Shown here in pieces: positions 13,223 through 25,300 of a stretch of DNA of 64,000 nucleotides. The translations under genes were made by a program, and so were the position numbers. Within the stretch, counting starts at the first letter, position 1. Every line of letters starts with the position of its first letter. The notes beneath the pieces were generated by a model. The model had not been told where the DNA came from. It was given only the letters and a program-made list of their open reading frames with translations, and did not search any database. Origin of the DNA: Syngnathus acus (lineage: Eukaryota > Chordata > Actinopteri > Syngnathiformes > Syngnathidae); contig NC_051103.1 in assembly GCF_901709675.1 (NCBI RefSeq), positions 2,465,501-2,529,500 on the forward strand, given 5' to 3'.

Positions 13223-13560
13223 TTGAATTCAAAACAAGCTTTAGATGGATCACGTGATCATGCATGACTCGATGTTTTAAGCTTGGCTTCAGGGCTGGAA
13301 TTCATCCATTGCGAGCCGAAAAGGAGGGCAGCGAGCAACCATCACACACGACCGAGAGGTATGCTTGTTATTATCATCACTATCGCTTGTTATTATCATC
13401 ACAAGGAATGCTTTCCCCCCATTTTGCGTCTACAAACATTTAGACTTTCCAAATCACAAGTATCGTTTTTTTTTTGTTTTTTTTTTTTTTAACATAACGC
13501 CACCTTTTTGTGGTGTTTACAAAACCAACGTGGCATTTGATGCCATTTAGTCCAATTCAT

Positions 13561-13779
13561 TTTGGTAATTTATAAAGAACGTCACTGTGAAGAAGCGCAT
13601 GCGTAGTGACACCCCCACCCCCCAACACGCTAGTGGTGACGGCGCACGTCGTGCAACTCTACTCACGACGTACGGTTATGTGACGTCATGACGGCGAAGG
13701 ATCGCGGAAACTAAGCCGCTCTTACCCATTGTCGCTGTTCGTACTAGTAATTGGCAGTTTATACAAGTCTATTCTCGCC
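13561..13779 (+). promoter_or_regulatory. comtd1: Probable comtd1 promoter with CRE and NRF1-like sites
   Basis: Just upstream of the comtd1 ATG there is a TATA-like TATAAAG (13571-13577), a palindromic NRF1-like GCGCATGCGT (13595-13604) and a perfect CRE/ATF palindrome TGACGTCA (13681-13688), about 90 bases before the start codon. Local CpG density rises here. This combination is common in housekeeping and mitochondrial-protein promoters. Promoter function is inferred. Confidence 0.5.
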
Positions 13780-15905
<2,126 letters not shown>

Positions 15906-16221
15906 GCATAAACACAAAGCTATGATGCTGTGTTTGGTTTTACTCAAGATGAATTGACCTCACTTTGTATTTCCTCAACTAGGCTGTTTATTTACTCAAG
16001 TGCAAAGAGTAGTAGGCGTTTTAAACTGACAGTGTGTATTTGGTGACACTAAGTGGTCAACTAATAGAATGCAATGACATGAACTCCAAGCATGTGCTAG
16101 CTACAATGGCGCTGCGGAGAAATACATGATGACATAAAGTTGAGTATGATTTTCTTTCAAGGAATTTTATATGACACATTTGTAATGGAAAAGGCAATGA
16201 AATCATTTCATTGAAATAAAT
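15906..16221 (+). other. comtd1: comtd1 3' UTR
   Basis: AT-rich tail after the comtd1 stop, with a clear AATAAA at 16216-16221 as the likely poly(A) signal. Confidence 0.6.
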
Positions 16222-16701
16222 GCCCTGGATTTTTTTCCGCCTGCATTTTCTTTGTTAAGAATAAGCAGCACCATAGTCAGACATCATACAAGAAAAGAGG
16301 AAGAGCTTTAATCGGTAAAGGTTGACTAGACTAGTGTGCAAAAATAACAGCTCTGATGTACACTACTGCTCACTTGATCCGATTGTCAACATAGAATCAA
16401 ACAGAAAAGATTGTGGCTCTTAAAGCATTGCAAGTGTTCTTAATGTATGAGTTGTGGCTCTCCCATTTTTTATGTTTATGTAGATATTCTTATATATTGT
16501 TTTGTTGCTGATCAAACAGGCACACGTTTTTGTGTTCTGGATCAATTGTAGCAGGTTTGGGTAGTCATTTGTGACCGGTATGAATTTATTGTGACTTACG
16601 ACTGAGAGACTAGCAGGGGACGTTTCAGCGGCGCTCGAGAATAGCGAGGGGAGATTCTTTTTTTTTTTTTCTCCATCTTATTTCACTCGCTTCAGTGATC
16701 C
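16222..16701 (-). other. vdac2: Convergent spacer and vdac2 3' UTR
   Basis: This lies between the comtd1 poly(A) signal and the vdac2 stop. On the minus strand, AATAAA at 16590-16585 is a candidate vdac2 poly(A) signal. No other gene is seen. Confidence 0.5.
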
Positions 16702-18165
16702 TCATGCCTCCAATTCCAGTCCCAGGCCCAGTTTGTGACCGCCGGCGTTGATGTTTTTTCCATCCACAAGTGCAGACAGCACAAGTTTCATACCTTGCGA
16801 CCATAAAACATTATAAGGCTTGTTTTTCAAAGAAAAATGCGGCAATTGAAAGGCAAGATATGAAAGAATCTTCTCACCGGGCCGAAGAGTCTGACTGTAT
16901 CCAATTCCAACCAAGCTGGCGTTGTTCACCTTGGCCTGGATAGAGGAAGACCATTAACAAACTGGAAATAAATCATTCACTGTCACCAAAATACTTATAT
17001 TGACATGTAAATCTTCATATTCAAAACAAATAATGATTTCTCAAGTGATGCAATGACGGTTAACGAGACTGACTGATATGGAGGAACTGGAGTCCATCTG
17101 GTATTTGGCGGCGATCCCAAAACGAGTTCCGTTGCTGCCCGCTGCCCACGCCAAATTGACAGCCGTCTCCAGCTGCTCGTTCACCTTCTGGTAAATGGAG
17201 CCTCCAAATTCACAACCGTTGTTTCTGGAGAAACACAATATACCTTTCAGTTGAGTCCTGTCACATAAACCCACACACAATTATCACCGCCATGCGTGCG
17301 TACGTACACGTTGGTATGTAGCTGGAAGTCTCCCGTCTTGTAGCCGACGGCAAAGTTACTCTGGAGCATCCTGGACTTGGCCGTGTCAAAGCTCATCTGG
17401 TAGCCGGCCAGCCAGCCTTCATAGCCGGCCACCGCCGCACCGTGGAGGGTGGGACCGGCAAAGTCCAGGTCCACATCCACACCGGCGTGCAAGTACTCCC
17501 GCTTGTAGGCAGCCTTGATTTTGCCACTCTTCTTGCTGCGGGAAATAGCACTTTCATTTTATGCTATGTATTTGGGAAGCATTTCATTTATTCGACAACT
17601 GCACATACCCTGCGTTTGGTGAAAACGTGGTTTCAAAATTCAATTTCAGGCCTTTGGTGATCTAAACAAGAAAATGCGTTATTGTGATGCCAAGCCAGAC
17701 ATTTTGCGCCTTGAGATTTATCAGATACGTACCTTATCCTCAATGCATACTTCCGTGCCAATCGTGTTCTCTGTGCTCCACTTCTCGGTGAAGGTCAGTC
17801 CGTATTCGTCCCACTTGTACTTGGTCTCCAGGGCTCCCGTCACCTTGCTAGTGTCCACATTGGACGAGCCGGATGTTTTGAACTCCTGAAATGAACGCAC
17901 GCTGAAGTCAGTCCATATTGTTCCTATCCCACAATGTGTTATAGTAGGTACTACCAGTAAAATACTCGACTCACCACTCCACTTGATGACTTTGTCTTGA
18001 CATCGAGCTTAACCAGTCCAAAACCTGCAAGCACAATGGCAATGACATTTGTTAAGAGGGTTTAAATAAGAGAAAAGGAAGAAAAACAACACAATTACCA
18101 TATCCCTTGTTGAAGATGTCCTTTGCCGACTTTCCCAGATCTGCATATGGTGGAGGGACAGCCAT
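16702..18165 (-). CDS. vdac2: Voltage-dependent anion channel 2
   Basis: Eight coding exons on the minus strand: 18165-18099, 18024-17975, 17885-17733, 17661-17609, 17535-17308, 17224-17074, 16935-16878 and 16793-16702, giving 283 residues, the standard VDAC length. The product is the beta-barrel porin of the mitochondrial outer membrane that passes ATP, ADP and other metabolites. VDAC2 is also the family member that engages Bak. The N-terminal helix reads [18 protein letters not shown] and is followed by the family's KGYGFG. The membrane-facing Glu of the FTEKW motif, equivalent to Glu73 of VDAC1, is present. The barrel ends with [13 protein letters not shown]. Cysteines in CIEDK and NNGCEF, and the position beside samd8 and comtd1, favour VDAC2 over VDAC1 or VDAC3. 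The mammalian VDAC2 N-terminal extension is absent. An acceptor at 18172-18171 lies five bases upstream of the ATG, so a non-coding 5' exon is expected. Confidence 0.96.
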
Positions 18166-18720
18166 TGTACCTGCTGATTACGCACCTGCGTACATTATTA
18201 CGAGAATTGCAACAGGGACTACATTAACACTGTAAATGTTCAAGCAACGCCAAACTGTTCTCGCTTTTTATTAACACATTGTTTTACTACTACTAAGGTT
18301 AATTTGGGGTACGCTGGTGGTACTTAAAGGCAACGTTTTTTAGGTGGCGCTTTATAAAAATGTCAATACTGGTTGAGTTAGTAGGTGAACAGTAGAAGGT
18401 ATGCTAGCTAAGGGCGTTTTCTAGCTAGCAAATATGACGCTCGGTATTTTTTAACGAACTTATCACAACGTTTGGAGATAAACGAATAGGTTTATTGCCA
18501 ACTGTTCAACTTACCGTAGAATGTTTTATTGTTGTCAACGTTGTGGTAATGTTTAATTTTGAGTGTCGGAGAAGTGCCGCCGGCCGGTTCAGGTCGATTG
18601 TGGCTGTGGAGGAGACACGGCGACCTCATCAGTGTAAAGCCCCTAAAGTTGTCTGTGGTCTGCCTGTTTAAAAATAAAAGATGAAATGTTTTTTTAAAAG
18701 CTCTTCTCAATCCCCTATTT
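18166..18720 (-). promoter_or_regulatory. vdac2: vdac2 5' UTR intron, non-coding first exon and promoter
   Basis: A consensus donor (CTACG followed by GTAAGT on the minus strand) ends a likely non-coding exon at 18515. It would pair with the acceptor just before the vdac2 ATG. CpG-containing sequence at 18540-18620 is the probable start region. Exon start and promoter are inferred. Confidence 0.5.
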
Positions 18721-19952
18721 GTGTCAGTTTAATTCCGTACAACAAGTATAAATATGAAAGTAATTTTGAATCTCGATCATTCAAATAAAAATTGCTTATT
18801 TCTCAAAAAGTATCTACAGGCATATCGGAAGGCTCTAAATTACTATGGTAACCGCAGTGGCAGAAGGTCGACGCAACATCTTATATTTTCAATTTAATAA
18901 CATAAAACAACGATGACATTTTTTGTAAACTACCCAGACTAACAAAAAAAAAAAAAATCTGTTACACTGCACATTCATCGGTTTCAAAAACCGTAATGGA
19001 GTTCAATATCAGATATTACATGTTTGCAGCATATTCTATCGACATAACATTTGACGGCATAGCTTGCCATTTATTGGCACATCTTCGTGGATTAATGAAG
19101 TAAAGTTGCATTTCTTGGTCGACGCAGCATTTCATCACCAAGCCACCAAAATAAACTTGTCACTGACTGCCCATGAACACTCTCCAGACACAGGCAGATG
19201 ACATTTACTTGATAGATTTCACACGTGATGGGTGTGCAGGACTCACATTGCTATGCAAATATTAATTTTCCACATTATGTCCTATTTAACATTGCAAACA
19301 TTATGTGAAACCATGGCTGTGGCTATTTTTGTAACATTGTTACACAAATATTCCAACAAGGCAATCAGTACAACTTAAAAACAAGGAGAAAAAAAGCCTC
19401 GTGCCTGTCACTCACACAAACACACAATTTTGAGCAACAGTAAACATAAGTCTGAGTGTGTGCATGTTGCTGCTTGAGTACAAAAAACACAAAAAGTTGA
19501 ATAAGTTAACATCGATTTTAGAGATATCCCTTAAATAACATTGTTCTTGCAGAAATATTATGTCAGGAATGGGAAATCTGCAGCACATGAAACACGCATG
19601 GCTCCATCAGAACAAAATATCTGGACCAACAGGTAGTTATTTCAAAATATACACAAGAACACAAAACACTCATATTTATAATTTTCTGTGCATCCATTTC
19701 TTTAAACACATTTTACATGAAAGACCCTGTGAAATTAATTCCGACATTTGTTTCTGAATCCATTTTCGATGTAGTCATTTTCAGATGCTGTGTGCAGAAT
19801 CAAGAGTGGGAAAATGAATATAGCGAAGCGCAAAGTCATTGGCAATTGGAATCACACTGAAGACAACTTTGGCTGATTCTCATCTTGACCAAACAAATCC
19901 CAGAAGTCAAAGGCAGGCTGTGTAAAATCCCTCGGACGGACGGCGCCCCCCT
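18721..19952 (-). other. samd8: Spacer and samd8 3' UTR
   Basis: AT-rich non-coding sequence between the vdac2 promoter region and the samd8 stop. The right part should be samd8 3' UTR, but its end is not fixed. A POU-type composite ATGCAAAT followed by ATTAATTT lies at 19253-19268. No gene is recognised. Confidence 0.45.
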
Positions 19953-21715
19953 CTAGCCGATGATGGATTTGAGGACGGCGGGCTTCGAGAAGGGCCAGCA
20001 GTACTCGTTGGGCACGGGCCCGTTGACGTTGCACTCGAAGAAGGAGAACATGGGGAACCAGATGCGTGCCCGGCGGCTCTGCTGGTAGGCGTGTGTGTTG
20101 GCCAGCGTATGGTAGTACAGGAAGAGGCGCGTGGTGATGTAGAAGGCGATGAAGACGTCGATGGAGTAGTGCTCGTGCGCCGCCAAGATGAAGAAGATGC
20201 CAAACAGGTTGAGCACCCATGACAGCGTGTGGATGAAGTGCCAGCTGCGTGGGGTGTCTGCCCAAAATACACCAGTTCGCCTTTAGACGCAACGGTACCG
20301 CTGCACTTAAGCAGCCAACAATAGATCGATGTTTAATTACGTTTGGTTACCACTAGAGGGCGCCAACACATCACATTTGGAATCACTGTGACTGGACTTT
20401 CGGGATTTGAAATTTGAAACACGGCTATATGATGAAGAAATGAAGGTGTGCAACTCACACTCTGTGACAAAGAAGTTGAACAAGGTGATGACGACGGTGT
20501 GGCCGCTGAACATGTAGTCGCCGCAAGTGTGTACGCCCGTCAGCGTCATGCCGAAGCCGCTCCAAATGGCCACAGCCCGCCGCAGCTTGGCCCACGTGTC
20601 GCCGTACATCTGCATGACAACACCGCTGATATCATGGCAGTCTACTGACGAATTCCTGTCTTTTCCGGACGCGCTCTCGGCACCGATGTTACCTTTCCGG
20701 AGCACTGCAGGTGCTGCCCCGGGACGGACAGGGAGGTGACGAACATGGTGATGCAGCGCAACATGAACACCGTCCCCATGAGGCTGCACATGCGCCGGAG
20801 GAGAATTGACCTGCAGGACAAACAAGTAAGCAAATGGATGTTAAACTTCCCGGTGTCCCGGAAGCGGGACCGTTTTTAGTGTTCAGTCAAGACACAAGAT
20901 ATACATAAAGTTCTTCTCCAGTCAGTGCTGGTTAACGGTACCTATGCTTGTGCCACAGTAGAACTAGCAGCCAGATGATACACAAGATGACGCCGCAGGC
21001 CTCGGCCATGGCGAAGGCCCACGGGATTCGAGGCACGCTGTGGACAAAACAAAACCAGCCATTGATTTCTTTTCCTGTCCAGCTGTTTCTACAAAACAGC
21101 GTCGTCGCAGCACGACAGTATTTTAATTACCGTTGTGCTGTGTGTTTTACGCATACAAACGACCGACCTGTCCAGAAATATGTCAGGGAGGGGCCGGTAC
21201 GTGGCCATGTCGGGGACCCTCTCGTGCACGATGACCATGACGAAGGACGTGAACCCGAACACAAAGACCACGTAGACGGAGCTCAGCACCGTCTTCCAGT
21301 ACTCGGGGTCCAGCCGCCGGGTCTGCAGCTTGTACTTGCCGTTAGTGTACTTCTGATACTCCTCGCCGACAGGCGCCGTGTCGGCGCCGTCGGAGGCCTG
21401 CGCCGGCTCGCCGTTGCATAACCAGTCGCCCGAGCCGGTGGGCGAGTGGCCGTCGAAGGGCAGGCCCAGCTCCTCCAAAGCGTCCAAGTTCTGCTTCTGG
21501 AGCTTGCGGAGGGACGCCATGAGGCGCTTGATGTCGCCCAGCACTTTGAGCTTCAGCGGGGGCGAGCGCAGGTCATACTCGCTGAGGGCCAGCAGGCTGC
21601 TGCCGTCCAGCCGGTGCTTGTGGCACAGCAGGTCCACGTAGTCGCAGAAGCCCTCATCCTTCAGCCACTCGGCCACGTGCTTGGGCGTCCAGCGCCGGAC
21701 GCTTGGCGGGATCAT
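19953..21715 (-). CDS. samd8: SAMD8 / sphingomyelin synthase-related protein (SMSr)
   Basis: Five coding exons on the minus strand: 21715-21168, 21037-20942, 20810-20693, 20609-20459 and 20257-19953, giving 405 residues. SMSr is an ER enzyme that makes small amounts of ceramide phosphoethanolamine and senses ceramide. An N-terminal SAM domain (about residues 8-75, starting [17 protein letters not shown]) is followed by a linker and six hydrophobic segments from about 150. The catalytic residues of the lipid phosphate phosphatase-like fold are visible: H291 in [10 protein letters not shown], and H334 and D338 in HEHYSIDV. The tail [18 protein letters not shown] matches human SAMD8. The ATG at 21715 is preceded in the same exon by a short leader after an acceptor at 21734-21733. 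A distinct non-coding first exon is likely. Confidence 0.96.
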
Positions 21716-22360
21716 TTCACAGGCGTCCGAGGCTGGAAAATGACAGTAGCAACAACAACAAAACGAGAATGTTATGCACAAAATACTGTAATGCAAGGCT
21801 GTCAAGTTGAAAAAATAATAATTGTAACACCGATAAATGTAATTGCTCATTGGTTAAGTATGTGATCTTGTTGAAATATTATTTCAGTGCAACAGGATGT
21901 AAAATGTTAACGTCAGTACTATTTTAGGTTTTGTTATTACATTATTGGTGACGTGCTGGAAACATTACCACTGCGGTCAATAGTTAGCATTCCAATGATT
22001 CCTTGCTAAGTGCACACAATTAAGGCGAACAAAGAGGCTTTAACCACAATTTGAATGACACGAACAAGTAGAAGGAATGACAAAGGTAATATTTCTCAAC
22101 GACGGAGGCTAAAAAGTCGAAAAGGAGCGACCGAAGCTAGCTTTGCATTTGCAAAGGCGGCTAGCGAGGTGTATGCTAACGCCGTTAGCTGGAATTTGGG
22201 GGTTCGCTCACCCGGGCTCAGTTCAACAGAAGGACACCGGCCGGCAGTCGTGGCACGTCGGAATTGCAAAGGTCGGCCAAGTGGAAGGTGCACCATACTA
22301 TCCGTCTTGTTGCTTTTCCTAACAATAACATCGCTGTGTTCGTGCGGAATCATGTCACAT
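21716..22360 (-). promoter_or_regulatory. samd8: samd8 5' intron, likely non-coding first exon and promoter
   Basis: On the minus strand a strong donor (CCCGG followed by GTGAGC) ends a GC-rich segment at 22212. This fits a non-coding samd8 exon starting somewhere near 22350 and spliced to the acceptor at 21734-21733. The exon start is not determined. No other coding sequence is seen. Confidence 0.45.
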
Positions 22361-23084
22361 GTCGCACTGTTTACACGTCATACGGAAAACGGGAGGGAAT
22401 ATTCACAAAAAAAGCGCAAGCAAAAACAATAGTCACACACAACGGTTTCTAAATGGGAATATCCGTTTATTTGTGTCGTTACCACCAATGTATTCATACA
22501 TTGTTATTTAACTAATGCTACCAGGGATAACTATTACATGGAGATGTTACACAGGGTTACAGTGACTCATTAAGTGCAAATTCTAATCATTTGTTAACTT
22601 GTCTTGAGATTTTGATCAATGTGTATAAATACAACAGAACCCTCAAAAGGTGACTTATGGTGTTCTTTCCTGCTAACTTGTTTAGTGTTTAAAAAAGAAA
22701 AAAAGAAAAAAAGAAAAAAGACTTGCAAGCTGGAATCTGATCCTGTCTTTGTGTGCGAGTGCTCCCGGCTGGGCTATGCTTGAAGGAAGATGACACCGGA
22801 ATTATTTTAGGCGACATTAAAATAGCCCAAAATGTTGCTGGGTAGATTACAGCCGAGGACGGCCTACATATGTCGTCTGGCTGGCTCGCAAGTAGACAAG
22901 TAAGTGGCTCATCGCTTGAATACTGACTTTAACTACCTCGTAATGCATTCGGATGTGGGACAGGCTGCAAAATGGCTTTACTTTTGGAGACTTCAAAATT
23001 TGAGAGGAAAAACAAAAAGTGTTTATTTGTTTTTTGAAATACATGTGCTAGATTGTGTACAAAAAGGCAAAGTGGCGCATTCAG
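22361..23084. other. Spacer between samd8 and dusp13
   Basis: This holds an interrupted poly(A)/G run at about 22694-22720 and a consensus donor at 22900 that could end a 5' non-coding exon of the phosphatase gene. Coding use of the ATG at 22870 with that donor does not keep frame with the next exon. The reading frame of the dusp13-like exon extends open back to an ATG at 22904, but the residues it adds do not resemble the family. Confidence 0.4.
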
Positions 23085-23825
23085 ACTTGCCCAGCCGCCC
23101 GAGGAGCTTCGCCAGCCTCCCGGATGCGTCCGCCAGGTACGAGAGCCCGCCGGCGTCCCAACTCCAGAGGCTAATGTGGACCAAGACGGGCAGCGAGTGC
23201 AACCACATGGACCAGGTGCAGCCCAGGATCTTCTTAGGAGACATGTAAGTCGGTCCTGAACCATCAGTCGAGGAGTCTGCGCCGCTATAGACTGAAACTT
23301 TTCTTCTCGCTTTAGGTACGCCGCCAAAGACAAGCGCAGCCTGAAGGCGCACGGCATCAGCCACGTTCTGAACGCCGCCCACGGGAAGTTCAACGTCAAT
23401 ACGGGCGCCACCTTCTACCGCGACGTCAAGGTGGCGTATCACGGCGTGGAAGCCTTCGACATGGTCACCTTTGACCTCAGCGTTTTCTTTTACCGGGCGG
23501 CCGACTTCATCCGGAGCGCCTTGAGTTCGCCCACGGGTGAGTGTTTCTCTTGAAAGCGCAGTTTTCCTATTTCTTCTTCAGCTGCATAAATCGTGTTTGT
23601 GCGTGTGCAGGGCGAGTGCTGGTGCACTGCGCCATGGGGCTGAGCCGCTCGTCCACGTTGGTGCTGGCCTACCTGATGATCCACGAGCGAATGACGCTGG
23701 CGGAGGCCATCGCGGCAGTCAGCGTCAAGCGCAACATCGCACCCAACCGCGGCTTCCTGGAGCAGCTGCGGGCGCTGGACGTCCAGCTGCAGTCCGCCAG
23801 GCACAAAGCCACCGGGGGAACTTGA
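23085..23825 (+). CDS. dusp13: Dual-specificity phosphatase 13-like (TMDP/DUSP13B type)
   Basis: Three coding segments are clear: (23085)-23244, 23316-23536 and 23611-23825. They encode an atypical dual-specificity protein phosphatase, which hydrolyses phosphotyrosine and phosphoserine/threonine through a cysteinyl intermediate. Landmarks are LQRLMW, the [17 protein letters not shown] block, [19 protein letters not shown], and the P-loop HCAMGLSRS, which has the HCx5R nucleophile and arginine, followed by [12 protein letters not shown]. Similarity is closest to the testis/skeletal-muscle form TMDP. The true start is uncertain. Counting from the possible acceptor at 23084 gives about 198 residues, the human TMDP length, whereas the in-frame ATG at 22904 would give 258 with an unconserved leader. 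ATTAAA at 23890-23895 is the likely poly(A) signal. It forms a tandem pair with the next gene. Confidence 0.85.
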
Positions 23826-24145
23826 AGACAGAGCAGAACAATTTGTTTACGTCCAGATACACACATTTTTATGTCAATGTTTCCCCAAAATTAAAGTTGT
23901 TGCTCACAATGATTCAACTGTTGTTGAAAAAATATTGAAAACCGTTTCTTCAAAGTGCAGCAGTGGAGATGGGTGCCTTGTGGGAGGTAGAAGCGTTCCA
24001 GCTCATGTCAGTCATATCATCGCAGCCTCTAAAAATATCCTCGGCGTTACACAATCGTCTCTTTTGCCGTGACTCGCAGCCACCGAGGACGACCGGAGGG
24101 GTGGAAACAACAACTCTTGACGTCATCACATAAGCGGGCGGAAGC
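23826..24145 (+). other. dusp13 3' UTR and dusp29 promoter
   Basis: Only about 320 bases separate the two phosphatase genes. The left part holds the dusp13 poly(A) signal at 23890-23895. The right part contains a perfect CRE palindrome at 24118-24125. Confidence 0.5.
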
Positions 24146-24185
24146 ATGGGCGATCGGCACGGCGACGACGACCGCAATGACGTCA
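24118..24185. promoter_or_regulatory. dusp29: Pair of CRE palindromes flanking the dusp29 start codon
   Basis: TGACGTCA occurs at 24118-24125 in the leader and again at 24178-24185 inside codons 11-14. The two sites are 60 bases apart centre to centre. Binding by CREB/ATF factors is inferred from the motif only. Confidence 0.5.
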
Positions 24186-24944
24186 CACCCAGCTGCTATG
24201 AACTGGACAAGATCCTCAACCGGGGCTGCGTGGCGTACACCCCCTACAACCAGGTGTGGCCTGGAGTTTACATCGGTGACGAGTGAGTCGGAAACATCCC
24301 GTTTCTGAGACACGTTAAAAGCAGAATGTGGAAAAACGTATTTTGACTGCGACAGGGCAACGGCAAAAGACAAGTTGAAGCTGAAGCAGCTGGGAATCAC
24401 GCACATCCTGAACGCCGCCGAGGGCACGTGGAATAACGTGGATACAGGTGCCGGTTACTATGACGACATGGATGTGGTCTACCACGGCGTGGTGGCCTAC
24501 GACACGCCCTCGTTTGACCTCAGCCAGTATTTTTTCACCGCCACCGACTTCATCCAAACGGCGCTGGCTGACCCTCAACGTAAGAGTGACATCTCTGTCC
24601 GACGGGAAAAGCAGAGCGGCATGTGTCCGAAACACCGGCGGTGTGTTTGTGTGGCCGCAGATAAAGTGCTGGTGCACTGCGTGATGGGCAGGAGTCGCTC
24701 GGCCGCGCTGTTCCTGGCTTACCTGATGATCGGTGAGGGCGTGACGCTGGCGGCCGCCGCCGAGCACATCAAGACGCACCGGAGGATCCTGCCCAATTGG
24801 GGCTTCCTCAAGCAGCTGAGGCAACTGGACGCGCAGCTCGCGCACGAGCGGCGGGACGGCGCCCGCCGGGTCGGCCGAGTCCAGGTGACATCTACAAGGG
24901 GCGACGAAATAAGCGTGTCAACATTTGAGCCACTGACCGACTAA
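24146..24944 (+). CDS. dusp29: Dual-specificity phosphatase 29-like (DUPD1)
   Basis: Three coding exons, 24146-24282, 24356-24579 and 24661-24944, give 214 residues (human DUSP29 about 220). The product is an atypical dual-specificity phosphatase; the mammalian protein is muscle-enriched. Family blocks include the YTPYNQVWPGVYIGDEATAK region, HILNAAEGTWNNVDTG, the likely general acid D95 in YDTPSFDLS, and the P-loop HCVMGRSRS with nucleophile C127 and R133. NWGFLKQLRQLDAQL follows. The GDEATA and HCVMGRSRSA signatures and the place next to kat6b favour DUSP29. DUSP13A (MDSP) is the alternative. After about residue 190 the tail is not conserved. A poly(A) signal lies at 24985-24990. It is tail to tail with the minus-strand mini-gene, about 60 bases away. 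Confidence 0.85.
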
Positions 24945-25048
24945 CTCGGTTTTGCAGCAGAATGTTTTTACGTTGTATAGCTGCAATAAAATCTTTCATA
25001 CATTGATGATTGAGGCAGCAATCATTACCTCGTCCGGAAACTCTTTTT

Positions 25049-25300
25049 TTATTTTGGACCACTTTTCTCCACAACCGAGATTCTGTCCTTCAGCCTCGTA
25101 GTTTGGATCCTGGTCAGTGTCATCTTGGCTGCCTGAAAGAAAATAAAGAAACTGGAATTAGAGGGGGGGGGGGGGGGAATGCATGAGTCATGCTGACAAA
25201 GTGCAATAAGGGACTTGCCCCGCCCTATAGGTCAAACCTGGAAGGACACCTTGGCCTCTTCTCGTAAGCTGTGGACAAAAGCACACAGGTCGCTCTGCAT
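25049..25300 (-). CDS. Unidentified two-exon mini-gene, 48 residues
   Basis: I do not recognise this gene. On the minus strand, exon A (25300-25238) begins with an ATG and reads MQSDLCAFVHSLREEAKVSF plus Q. It ends at a GT donor. A 105-base intron ends in a strong pyrimidine tract and CAG, and exon B (25132-25049) reads in frame AAKMTLTRIQTTRLKDRI and then a short tail ending SGPK before TAA. The joined peptide is amphipathic and probably helical, like a small coiled-coil subunit. AATAAA overlaps the stop codon on the minus strand, so the transcript would have almost no 3' UTR. Against a complete gene: the donor is non-consensus (GTTTGA), the Kozak context is weak, and the bases before the ATG could also be an acceptor, so these may be the last two exons of a longer gene. 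It lies between dusp29 and the kat6b 3' UTR. Confidence 0.45.
25163..25177. repeat. Poly(G) run, 15 bases
   Basis: Uninterrupted G15 inside the putative mini-gene intron region. It reads as poly(C) on the minus strand, immediately before the acceptor's upstream sequence. Confidence 0.9.

Noticed and set aside
22870-22899. Ten-codon first exon for dusp13 ending at a GTAAGT donor
   Set aside because: Joining it to the acceptor at 23084 shifts the frame and meets a stop. It could at most be untranslated.
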